Positions 1 through 5,584 of a stretch of DNA of 7,311 nucleotides are shown piece by piece; position 1 is the stretch's first letter, and each line of letters starts with the position of its first letter. A model generated the notes under the pieces. That model made no database searches and was not told the DNA's origin. It worked only from the letters and a program-made list of their open reading frames with translations. Made by a program: the position numbers and the translations under genes. Location: positions 1 through 7,311 of the forward strand of contig JAGGSM010000274.1 of the NCBI GenBank assembly GCA_021159105.1. Reading direction: 5' to 3'. This DNA is from Candidatus Bipolaricaulota bacterium (GTDB lineage Bacteria > Bipolaricaulota > Bipolaricaulia > UBA7950 > UBA9294).

Positions 1-63
1 GTGGAAAACGTGTTGACGCAAACTGAAAACTGACTCAGCAGTGAGGCGTACCCCTACACTCCG

Positions 64-717
64 CTATCCGATCTCGTCCAATGTGAATGGCTTTCCGTGG
101 CCGGGGTAGACAATCCGAATGTCCAGCTTCTTCACCCGCTCGAAGCTGGTTTCCAATGCCTCGGCATCGTCAACTATGGTGGCAATCGATGGGCGGGTCC
201 GGTTTTCCAGGAAATCGCCGCTGAAGAACGCTCCTTCATCGGTCAACACCGCGATGGACCCGGCGGAGTGCCCAGGGACGTGCAGGATCGTGGCATCAAG
301 CCCGTATTCCGTAAGACGGTCGCCATCTTCGAGGAAGAGATCGGGTGTGAACCGGTCCCGCTTGCGCAACCGAAAGAGACTCATCAGCGGTTTCATCAAC
401 CGCCTCCGAAGACTGAGCGATCCCCTGCTGAGGAACATGTTCCCCCGTTCGACGGCCGCAGCCTCTGCTTTGTGCATGGCAATCTTCGCTCCGTACTTCG
501 CTCTCAGGTAAGCGGCGTTGCCACTGTGATCAGGGTCTCCGTGGGTGACCAGTATCAGTCGGAGATCACCAGGCTGGCACCCGGCAGCACTAAGCTCGCG
601 TTCGAGCGTCGCGCGGTTGCTCGCCATTCCCGTGTCGATCAGGACAAAGCCTGTACCGGTCTTCACGAGGTATGCGTTCACCCACCGAAAAGTGAGAGTT
701 CGAATCGATTCCGTCAT
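64..717 (-). CDS. Metallo-beta-lactamase-fold hydrolase
   Basis: Encodes a 217-residue cytoplasmic protein of the MBL superfamily (Lactamase_B domain across nearly the whole length), with no signal peptide or membrane segment. The metal-site signature is visible in order: THGDPDH (His59, Asp61, Asp63, His64), PGHSAGS (His150), SGDFL (Asp168) and YPGHGKPF (His207). The second His of the classical HxHxDH motif is replaced by Asp, as in some hydrolases of this superfamily with a THGDxDH motif, so the exact metal occupancy and substrate cannot be predicted. Residues 93-125 form a basic, Leu/Arg-rich insertion that probably shapes the active-site lid. The ATG start at 717 has an AGGGGGA Shine-Dalgarno just upstream. 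It lies 58 bases downstream of the flavodoxin gene on the same strand, so the two are probably co-transcribed. Family assignment is secure. Thioester hydrolase, lactonase or nuclease-like activities are all possible; the substrate is unknown. Confidence 0.92.
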   Translation of the reverse strand: MTESIRTLTFRWVNAYLVKTGTGFVLIDTGMASNRATLERELSAAGCQPGDLRLILVTHGDPDHSGNAAYLRAKYGAKIAMHKAEAAAVERGNMFLSRGSLSLRRRLMKPLMSLFRLRKRDRFTPDLFLEDGDRLTEYGLDATILHVPGHSAGSIAVLTDEGAFFSGDFLENRTRPSIATIVDDAEALETSFERVKKLDIRIVYPGHGKPFTLDEIG

Positions 718-775
718 TTCGTCCCCCTTGTGCTATTACCCATGGCGAACTCCTCGAGCATAGGGCACATCAGCA

Positions 776-1246
776 TCAGGCAAGCGATTGAATCAGCCGA
801 TCGATGGCACGGGCGGTGGTCTTGGCACGGCGGTACCCCACCCAGTTCACAACCCCTGAGCCGCTGAGCGTTGCCCCTTTCGATTTGCAAAGCTTGCGCA
901 TCTGGCGAATGGCGCGGTTCCCTCCCATCCAAGGATAAGGGAAGAACTGAGTGACGAGACAGGCAACCTGCTTGCCCTGAAGAGAACTAATACCCGTAAG
1001 ATAGTTCATCATAACTGGCGATAGAGAGAAGGCCTCGACCGCCGCGCCAAAGACGAGCGCCTCGTACTCTGACACATCGGGCCTGGTCTTCAGTTGGAAC
1101 GCCCTTTCCCCCGACTTGCGCCCTCCAGCGACGGTCACCTGTTCGATCTCCGCCGGATGCCCCGCTGCCGTGAGCTTCTCCTCCAACTTCTCGGCGACAG
1201 AGAGCGTGTTCCCAGTCTGTGAATAGACGATAATCCCAATCTTCAT
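776..1246 (-). CDS. Short-chain flavodoxin-family protein
   Basis: A 156-residue FMN-binding flavodoxin-like protein, probably a cytoplasmic one- or two-electron carrier. It opens with MKIGIIVYSQTGNT, a beta strand followed by the phosphate-binding loop YSQTGNT (residues 8-14) that holds the FMN phosphate. A second strand, YEALVFGAAVEAFS, leads to the loop that usually contacts the isoalloxazine ring, and a third strand, KQVACLVTQFF, precedes the PYPWMGG loop. The length is typical of short-chain flavodoxins. The ATG at 1246 is chosen because GGGAGGGG lies immediately upstream and because the flavodoxin fold starts exactly here. A longer frame from a GTG at 1312 would add 22 residues with no family counterpart. 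It is the first gene of a two-gene unit with the MBL hydrolase. The sequence does not show whether it serves that hydrolase or is an independent quinone or flavin reductase. Confidence 0.9.
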   Translation of the reverse strand: MKIGIIVYSQTGNTLSVAEKLEEKLTAAGHPAEIEQVTVAGGRKSGERAFQLKTRPDVSEYEALVFGAAVEAFSLSPVMMNYLTGISSLQGKQVACLVTQFFPYPWMGGNRAIRQMRKLCKSKGATLSGSGVVNWVGYRRAKTTARAIDRLIQSLA

Positions 1247-1277
1247 CTTGCCCCTCCCTAGGTTTGGCACCTCAGCA

Positions 1278-1291
1278 TCACGATATCGTGA
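1278..1291. promoter_or_regulatory. Perfect 14-bp palindrome, candidate operator
   Basis: TCACGATATCGTGA is a perfect 14-bp palindrome, about 32 bases upstream of the flavodoxin start and inside its likely untranslated leader. A perfect dyad in this position is typical of an operator for a dimeric repressor. The regulator family cannot be named from the motif. A palindrome of this length has a moderate chance of arising randomly in 7 kb, so position is the main argument. Confidence 0.35.
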
Positions 1292-1340
1292 ATGGCAGCG
1301 ATCTCCTCTCACCAGGTATCGCTCATCTACTATCTGGATG

Positions 1341-1370
1341 AGAATGGCACGTGCCGCCCCATGTTGTCAA
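1341..1370 (-). promoter_or_regulatory. Possible promoter of the flavodoxin-MBL unit
   Basis: On the minus strand a perfect -35 hexamer TTGACA (1365-1370) is followed after 18 bases by TGC-CATTCT. The latter has an extended -10 TGC but a poor -10 core. A 10-bp perfect palindrome, GGCACGTGCC (1346-1355), fills part of the spacer, where a bound regulator could block or help RNA polymerase. A weak -10 with a perfect -35 is compatible with an activated promoter, but the assignment is tentative. Confidence 0.33.
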
Positions 1371-1390
1371 ATTTGCCACTGTTCTTCTCG

Positions 1391-1581
1391 TAAGGGATGG
1401 CTCGCTCTTTCGTAGCTGAAACGACATACCCTCACCTCAACGAAGCGAGGGATCGAACACGTTGGACTAGGTGTCACACCCCGCCATCTCACAATCTCAT
1501 ATTACAGACGATGAAATCATAGGGGTGTCGCTTCGCCAAGGTCCCCTGCTCAGACAAAGTCTGACAATCAGGACACCGCAT
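1391..1581. other. Intergenic stretch without a gene, with a hairpin next to the promoter
   Basis: No reading frame here has both a good start and a recognisable product. The stretch separates the minus-strand flavodoxin unit from the plus-strand leader. It contains ACACCCC (1476-1482) complementary to GGGGTGT (1522-1528). It also contains TCAGAC-AAA-GTCTGA (1550-1564), flanked by CCTG/CAGG, which ends 7 bases before the -35 box at 1582. The latter could be an upstream regulator site. There is no U-tract, so it is not a terminator. Confidence 0.4.
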
Positions 1582-1610
1582 TTGACAACGTCCGAGATCC
1601 ATGCTATAGT
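1582..1610 (+). promoter_or_regulatory. Strong sigma70-type promoter with extended -10
   Basis: TTGACA (1582-1587, perfect -35), a 17-base spacer, then TATAGT (1605-1610, five of six consensus), preceded by TGC, the extended -10 element. Transcription should start near 1617. The first thing transcribed is the structured leader that ends in the terminator at 1763-1792, followed by the leader peptide and the binding-protein gene. This is the best promoter match noticed in the window. Confidence 0.8.
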
Positions 1611-1616
1611 GATGCT

Positions 1617-1792
1617 CGCTATGAATAGGAGAAAGGGAACCTCGCGATTACGTGTGAGTGAACGCTGCGCATGCGGCGCCTCTTTCTTCGTTCAGTTTGG
1701 CATGATGATGGCCGTGTCCACCTGATCTAGCGGTTTCTAGCTAGGTAAAGGTGGGCGTTGAGGACTACAGGAGAATCCTGTGGTCTTTTTTT
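1617..1792 (+). ncRNA. Structured leader RNA ending in an intrinsic terminator (candidate attenuator, riboswitch or small RNA)
   Basis: The predicted transcript from 1617 to the U-tract is about 175 nt and folds extensively by hand. A closing stem, 1628-1637 with 1680-1689 (10 pairs, two G-U), encloses two hairpins: 1641-1646 with 1651-1658, and 1663-1668 with 1673-1678 (loop GCAT). Together these form a three-way junction. A second long hairpin follows, 1714-1723 with 1749-1758, continuing as 1725-1731 with 1740-1746. Two bases later the terminator stem begins. A short frame from ATG 1621 to TGA 1723-1725 (34 codons, Met-Met-Met near its end) lies inside but would be almost leaderless and has no ribosome binding site. 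The second hairpin contains CCTGATCTAG and CTAGCTAGG, which recall part of the TPP riboswitch, but the rest of that riboswitch is missing. No clear antiterminator pairing was found, so a stable terminated small RNA is equally possible. Confidence 0.45.
1763..1792 (+). terminator. Rho-independent terminator upstream of the binding-protein gene
   Basis: GACTACAGGA (1763-1772), loop GAA, TCCTGTGGTC (1776-1785), then seven T (1786-1792): ten pairs with a single G-U, followed by an uninterrupted U-tract. It stands between the promoter at 1582-1610 and the downstream coding sequences on the same strand. Unless relieved, it should stop transcripts before the binding-protein gene. No other promoter of similar quality was seen between it and the gene, which argues for conditional termination. 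Confidence 0.9.
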
Positions 1793-1811
1793 GTTATCTG
1801 GAGGTGATAGA

Positions 1812-1871
1812 ATGATGTATAGGTTCGTATCAATGGTAAAAAATACAATATTTCTAAAATCAGGAGGTTAA
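1812..1871 (+). CDS. 19-residue leader peptide translationally coupled to the binding-protein gene
   Basis: Encodes MMYRFVSMVKNTIFLKSGG, a basic 19-residue peptide without recognisable homology. The evidence that it is translated is the near-ideal Shine-Dalgarno GGAGGTGAT at 1800-1808, just before tandem ATG codons at 1812 and 1815. Its stop codon TAA (1869-1871) also overlaps the ATG of the next gene as TAATG, the classical arrangement for translational coupling. The Shine-Dalgarno of the binding-protein gene (AGGAGG, 1862-1867) lies within its last codons, so ribosomes translating the peptide would cover or unmask it. The frame is AT-richer than its surroundings. It starts directly after the U-tract of the leader terminator. 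It could be a regulatory leader whose translation sets expression of the transporter protein, or simply an accidental coupled frame. Confidence 0.5.
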   Translation: MMYRFVSMVKNTIFLKSGG

Positions 1872-3088
1872 TGATGAAAAGAGCTACTGCTTTATTGATT
1901 GTTGGACTGGTCGTTGGTATTGGGCTTGTCGGACTTGCGGATGATACGATCAAGATTGGTGCACTCGCTCCTCTCACCGGGGCCATAGCTCCGTACGGCC
2001 CGCCGATTCTCGATGGGGCGAAGCTGGCGGTTGAGCAGATCAACGCCGCGGGAGGAGTTCTCGGCAAGAAGCTGGAGCTGGTCATCCGCGACACGGGTAG
2101 CTCTCCCGATGTCGGCCGGGATGCAGCGAGAAAGCTGATAGAGCTCGATCGCGTTCCAGCGATCATCGGTGCCTACTCGAGTGGAGTGACACTCGCTGTC
2201 TCGAGCGTTACCATCCCATCGGATGTCGTCCTCGTCTCGCCCGTCTCCGTCTCGGCGGCAATCGCTGCACTGAACGACAACGATTATGTCTTCTGCACGA
2301 TCGTATCAAACGAGGTGCAGGGAAGGGTGTTGGCGCGCCTGGCGTTGCTGCTCAACCATAGCAACGTGTCGGTGATCTTCGTAAACAACGCCTACGGCAA
2401 GGACCTGGCCGATGGATTCAAGAGTAACTTCGAGAAATTCGGGGGCAAAATCAACGCGTACGTCGCATATGATCAGGACAAGCCCTCATATCGAGGCGAG
2501 GTGGAGAAGGCGATCGCGAGCAATCCCGACGCCCTCTTGCTGATCTCCTATGCCATCGACGGGCGAAAGCAGATCGTGGAAGCGATCGAAGCTGGATACC
2601 AAGGCAAATTCCTGTTCGGTTCTTCGATGGCTGGAAGTGAAGTGGCGCCAGGACCGGGGTGTCTCTCAGCGGATGAACCCGGGCCGATCGAAGGTGCTTT
2701 CGGCACGGCGCCGGCAGGAACCGGATTCAAGGTGGATCAGTTCGATGCCGATTTCAAGGCAAGATTCGGCGAGGTCAACTGCCCTCCATTCTACTATCAG
2801 GCCTACGACGCGGTGATCTCCATCGCCTTGGCGATCGAGCGCGCCGGGAAAGCGAACAGCGAGGCGATCCGCGACAACCTGCGCGCGGTGGCAAACCCTG
2901 GTGGTGAGAAGGTCTACTATGGCGAGTGGGCAAGAGCGATCTCTATACTTGAACAAGGCAAGGAAATCAACTACGAAGGTGTATCCGGTGGTGTCGACTT
3001 CAACGCCACTGGCGGTGTAACAAGCAAGATTCAGATCTGGCAGGTTAAAGGCTGTCAGATCGTACCAGTCCTGACCGTATCCGGCTAA
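1871..3088 (+). CDS. Secreted solute-binding protein, LivJ/Peripla_BP_6 type
   Basis: A 405-residue binding protein of the branched-chain amino acid/amide ABC-transporter class, acting outside the cytoplasmic membrane. Residues 1-23 form a Sec signal peptide: MMKR, a hydrophobic core, and a VGLA-DD cleavage site with no lipobox Cys. The mature part begins TIKIGALAPLTG, the usual first strand of Peripla_BP_6. GAYSSGVTLA (residues 100-109) matches the loop that in the family binds the ligand carboxylate. DGAKLAVEQINAAGGVLGKKLEL and the PPFYYQAYDAV region are also typical. The ligand cannot be read from the sequence. AGGAGG lies 3 bases before the ATG at 1871 and 6 bases before a second ATG at 1874, so the second ATG (404 residues) may be the main start. 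It is overlapped by the upstream 19-codon frame and followed by its own terminator. No permease or ATPase gene is adjacent, so its membrane partner must be encoded elsewhere, or it serves as a receptor. Confidence 0.94.
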   Translation: MMKRATALLIVGLVVGIGLVGLADDTIKIGALAPLTGAIAPYGPPILDGAKLAVEQINAAGGVLGKKLELVIRDTGSSPDVGRDAARKLIELDRVPAIIGAYSSGVTLAVSSVTIPSDVVLVSPVSVSAAIAALNDNDYVFCTIVSNEVQGRVLARLALLLNHSNVSVIFVNNAYGKDLADGFKSNFEKFGGKINAYVAYDQDKPSYRGEVEKAIASNPDALLLISYAIDGRKQIVEAIEAGYQGKFLFGSSMAGSEVAPGPGCLSADEPGPIEGAFGTAPAGTGFKVDQFDADFKARFGEVNCPPFYYQAYDAVISIALAIERAGKANSEAIRDNLRAVANPGGEKVYYGEWARAISILEQGKEINYEGVSGGVDFNATGGVTSKIQIWQVKGCQIVPVLTVSG

Positions 3089-3110
3089 CTAGCCTCCTTC
3101 TCTGCTTGCT

Positions 3111-3138
3111 GGGGTGGCCCTCGTGGTCACCCCCTTTT
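3111..3138 (+). terminator. Rho-independent terminator of the binding-protein gene
   Basis: GGGGTGGCC (3111-3119), loop CTCGT, GGTCACCCC (3125-3133): a nine-pair GC-rich stem followed by C and TTTT, with a second TCTTTTTG tract at 3142-3149. It starts 22 bases after the stop codon of the binding-protein gene and closes that transcription unit. Confidence 0.85.
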
Positions 3139-3293
3139 CCAAGTCTTTTTGTTACGCCCTCTGTCTGCATGCCAGATCAACAGGATGTTGCCTGGAGAAT
3201 GCTAATTGGCCCGACAGATTGCCGCGTGTTGAGCACGTTTCGCACATGGGTTACATCTTCAAATCTACTGAACTCTTCTTGTGTTCTCCAGAA

Positions 3294-3408
3294 GAGATCT
3301 TTGATCTCCAGGTCTGCTACGCCTGTGGAGCAGGACTCCACAGGGTAAGCAAGACCTGAAACTGCGGGGAAAGCTGACATCAACAGGTTTCATAGCCCGC
3401 TGCTTACC
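3294..3408. repeat. Cluster of inverted repeats in a gene-free region
   Basis: Between the terminator at 3138 and the methyltransferase stop at 3454 no frame has a ribosome binding site or a recognisable product, but the DNA is rich in dyads. GAGATC-TTT-GATCTC spans 3294-3308. A long hairpin follows: CAGGTCT (3309-3315) with AGACCTG (3352-3358), GCT with AGC inside it, and a tip of CCTGTGGA (3322-3329) with TCCACAGG (3337-3344). A competing set pairs GGTAAGCA (3344-3351) with TGCTTACC (3401-3408) and TGAAAC (3357-3362) with GTTTCA (3387-3392). No U-tract follows on either strand, so this is not an ordinary terminator. A miniature inverted-repeat element, a processing site or an untranslated structured RNA are possible. 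Confidence 0.5.
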
Positions 3409-3453
3409 TGCAACGTTCCCTGTTACATTGGAGTGTGTTACCTGTTTTGCTAG

Positions 3454-4242
3454 CTAATCCTGCTTTCTCATGCGTACGATGAGGAAGAAGGGAAAGACCT
3501 GCGCAGCCTGGAGGTTTGGGTGCTGCAACACGACATCATCGCTCGGCCTAGGCTCGGCAAAGCGCTCGGGGACAAAGCCGGCATCGATGAGCAGGTTCAA
3601 CCACTCGCTCATGGTGCGTGTGAATCGAGGGACCTTGAACTTCCTCACTTGCTCTTGTTGTTCTGTGGGCAAAGCGCCAAACGTCCATTCTTCTACATCG
3701 CCGTACAAGCGCTCGAAGTACCCGCCGATCTCAAACGCATACGTCAAACCCTGTTCATCGCGCAGTTTCTTGCGATGTGGGGTGTCAAAGCAGGGGTGCA
3801 GGATGGAGAACTGGAAGAAGCCACCCGGCTTGAGGACGCGATACGCCTCGCTGATGGCCCGTTCGACCTCCGGCATATCCATAAGGCTCATGAACGCAGT
3901 GGCGAAGTCGAATGTCTCTCTGGGATACGGAAGGTTGGCCGCATCCGCCACGCGGTAGGAGATCCACAGCGTCTCCTGTTCCTCCTCTGCGCGGGCATGC
4001 TCGATGAACCGCTCCGAGATGTCGATCCCAGTCATTCTCGCTCCGCGGCGCGCCAGGAGGCGTGTGTTGTGCCCCTCCCCGCAGCCGATATCGAGCCCTT
4101 CAAGGTTATTGATGTCAGGAAGAATCTCAAGAAAAGTGGGCGTATTGAACGTATCGCGGCATGTATCGTACCCAGCCCGGCTCAGCTCGGTCCACGCGTC
4201 CGCGTTGTCGTTCCACATCCGTCCCGCTTCTGTGTTGTTCAT
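3454..4242 (-). CDS. Class I SAM-dependent methyltransferase (Methyltransf_11 type)
   Basis: A 262-residue soluble methyltransferase. Motif I is GLDIGCGEGHNT (residues 49-60), which binds S-adenosylmethionine. The acidic residue after the second strand is Asp74 in GIDIS, the adenine-contacting acidic residue is in VADAANLPY (Asp100), and RVLKPGGFF (135-143) is the post-motif III turn. FQFSILHPCFDTP follows and is common in a subgroup of small-molecule methyltransferases. The C-terminal part, with TRTMSEWLNLLIDAGF, is the usual substrate-side helix of this group. The acceptor is unknown. The start at 4242 is preferred because CGGAGGGAAG precedes the ATG; the frame could extend 12 residues further but without a ribosome binding site. 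It is monocistronic, convergent with the binding-protein gene and divergent from rsmH. Confidence 0.92.
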   Translation of the reverse strand: MNNTEAGRMWNDNADAWTELSRAGYDTCRDTFNTPTFLEILPDINNLEGLDIGCGEGHNTRLLARRGARMTGIDISERFIEHARAEEEQETLWISYRVADAANLPYPRETFDFATAFMSLMDMPEVERAISEAYRVLKPGGFFQFSILHPCFDTPHRKKLRDEQGLTYAFEIGGYFERLYGDVEEWTFGALPTEQQEQVRKFKVPRFTRTMSEWLNLLIDAGFVPERFAEPRPSDDVVLQHPNLQAAQVFPFFLIVRMRKQD

Positions 4243-4265
4243 CTTCCCTCCGTTTAGTAAGCGCA

Positions 4266-4295
4266 ATTCTAGCAGCATTCACGCGACATAACCAA
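4266..4295 (-). promoter_or_regulatory. Promoter of the methyltransferase gene
   Basis: On the minus strand, TTGGTT (4290-4295), an 18-base spacer, then TAGAAT (4266-4271), five of six consensus and preceded by TGC. The start site would fall near 4259, giving a leader of about 17 nt that contains the Shine-Dalgarno. Position and extended -10 make this a good candidate despite the imperfect -35. Confidence 0.55.
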
Positions 4296-4499
4296 CCTCA
4301 CGCATGCCAGAGCAGAGCAAGACGCCAGCCTATGTGGGGTCACGCCTGAGCAGAGATCTACCTTTGGGCCTGCATGCATGGGGTGAGAACAAACTGGCGA
4401 CGAGCTTGTGTTATCATTGCGATGAAGAATGAGTAGAGAACAGTCTGTTGCGACGGATAGGTTATCGTGCCCTGTCGATACAGTCGAGGGATTACTGAT

Positions 4500-5456
4500 A
4501 TGGAAGAAAAGGACTATCGGAATATTCACCAGCCGGTGCTCATGCGCGAGGTGGTCGATTTACTCTCTCCTCGTGCAGGCGCTGTGATCGTCGATGGAAC
4601 CATCGGCATGGGCGGGCACAGCGAGGCGCTTCTTTCAGCCCACCCAACAATCGAGATCATCGGGATAGACCGCGATGAGGACGCGCTTTCCATCGCCAAG
4701 AAGCGGCTCGCGTCGTTCGGCGACCGCGTTCGTCTTGTGCACGGCAACTACCGCGACTGTGTGGATCTGTTGAGTGCGCTTGACGTTGACCGGATAGATG
4801 GATTTCTCCTCGACCTTGGTCTTTCATCGCTGCAGCTGGATCGGCCGGAGCGTGGGTTCAGCTTCCGCGCGAGCGGACCGCTCGACATGCGCATGGATCG
4901 TACAAGTGGGGCGAGCGCAGCCGATCTAGTGAATGATGCCTCGGCAGAGGAGCTTTCAGGTATCATCTCCCGCTACGGTGAAGAGCGCTTTGCACATCGT
5001 ATCGCCAGCGCGATCGTGGCAGCGCGCACGAAGGGGAGGATCGAAACGACGGATGAGTTGGCGAGGATCGTGTACGATGCCATACCGCGCAAGTTCCATC
5101 CTCCGCGCATTCACCCGGCGACGCGCACCTTTCAGGCACTGCGCATAGCAGTGAACGATGAGCTCTCTAACCTAGAGAGGGGGTTGGAGGCGAGCTTCTC
5201 CATCCTCTCCGCAGGAGGGGTGATGGCGGTGATCAGCTTTCATTCGCTGGAGGATCGCATCGTGAAGGGATTCTTTCGCTACAAGGCCCTCTCCTGCATC
5301 TGCCCCCCGGATCTTCCGGTGTGTATGTGCGATAAGAAGGTGGAGATGGAGGTACTCACCAAGAAGCCGATCGTGCCCAGCGATGAGGAGATTGACGCGA
5401 ATCCGCGAGCCCGCAGCGCCAAGCTGCGCGCGGCGAGAAAGCTAGACGTGTCATAG
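4500..5456 (+). CDS. rsmH: 16S rRNA m4C1402 N4-methyltransferase RsmH
   Basis: Methylates N4 of cytidine 1402 in the decoding centre of 16S rRNA, using SAM. The 318 residues match the usual length (about 310). Family blocks in order: HQPVLMREVVDLL (10-22), VDGTIGMGGHSEALL (31-45, the SAM loop), GIDRDEDAL (55-63), LDLGLSSLQLDRPERGFSF (104-122), the LDMRMD turn, the RYGEERFAHRIASAIV helix, HPATRTFQALRIAVNDEL, and VISFHSLEDRIVKGFF (244-259). The C-terminal block runs LTKKPIVPS to ARSAKLRAARK. Cys266, Cys268, Cys275 and Cys277 form a CxCx6CxC cluster seen in many RsmH proteins, possibly a metal site. The ATG at 4500 is chosen over an upstream frame start at 4467 because GAGGG lies 9 bases before it and homology begins here. 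The gene is normally in the dcw cluster beside mraZ and ftsL/ftsI, but neither is adjacent here. Confidence 0.97.
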   Translation: MEEKDYRNIHQPVLMREVVDLLSPRAGAVIVDGTIGMGGHSEALLSAHPTIEIIGIDRDEDALSIAKKRLASFGDRVRLVHGNYRDCVDLLSALDVDRIDGFLLDLGLSSLQLDRPERGFSFRASGPLDMRMDRTSGASAADLVNDASAEELSGIISRYGEERFAHRIASAIVAARTKGRIETTDELARIVYDAIPRKFHPPRIHPATRTFQALRIAVNDELSNLERGLEASFSILSAGGVMAVISFHSLEDRIVKGFFRYKALSCICPPDLPVCMCDKKVEMEVLTKKPIVPSDEEIDANPRARSAKLRAARKLDVS

Positions 5457-5473
5457 CGCTCAAACGACCGTCT

Positions 5474-5584
5474 TCAGTAGTCCCTGTTGTGACACTTATC
5501 TGGACGCTCCAGATAGAGTTGCTTCAGTTTATCGCCTGACTCATCTTCTACAGTTACAAATACAGAGTTACCTTTACTACGGCA
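5474..5584 (-). other. 36-codon in-frame continuation after the transposase stop
   Basis: Directly after the transposase TAA (5585-5587) the same frame stays open for 36 codons, up to a TGA at 5474-5476. It reads like protein, for example VTVEDESGDKLKQLYLERP, with balanced amphipathic composition and ordinary codons, yet has no start codon or ribosome binding site of its own. It may be the original C-terminus of the transposase cut off by a new stop, a leftover of another gene, or chance (36 open codons alone are not rare). It contains the perfect hairpin TATCTGGA-CGC-TCCAGATA at 5497-5515. Confidence 0.3.
5497..5515. repeat. Perfect 8-bp stem, 3-base loop inverted repeat
   Basis: TATCTGGA (5497-5504), CGC, TCCAGATA (5508-5515). 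It lies 40 bases after the rsmH stop and is the only strong hairpin between rsmH and the transposase. It lacks a following T-tract on either strand, so it is not a standard terminator, though it could protect the rsmH mRNA end or belong to the end region of the insertion sequence. Confidence 0.5.

Noticed and set aside
1..63. Possible terminator after the MBL gene (CTCA-GCAG-TGAG)
   Set aside because: Only a four-pair stem and a short interrupted T-tract on the minus strand; too weak.
97..867. Long plus-strand open frame (256 codons) across the MBL and flavodoxin genes
   Set aside because: It is antisense to two well-recognised genes, has no ribosome binding site and no family motif; a shadow frame.
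1445..1485. tRNA-like T-loop GTTCGATCC on the minus strand
   Set aside because: The flanking bases do not form a T-stem and no acceptor or anticodon stem could be built.
1471..1725. 84-codon plus-strand frame crossing the promoter at 1582-1610
   Set aside because: It runs through a strong promoter and structured leader, its GTG start lacks a Shine-Dalgarno, and the product is unrecognisable.
3177..3383. 68-codon minus-strand frame (and two overlapping plus-strand frames) in the gene-free region
   Set aside because: No ribosome binding site, no recognisable motif, and the frame overlaps inverted repeats; could at most be a remnant.
3520..4257. Long plus-strand open frame (245 codons) opposite the methyltransferase
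   Set aside because: Mirror frame of a clear class I methyltransferase; composition and lack of motifs indicate a shadow.
4389..4417. Possible rsmH promoter with TGT-TATCAT extended -10
   Set aside because: The -35 position reads ACAAAC, a poor match; the extended -10 alone is too weak to call, although rsmH must have some promoter in 4243-4499.
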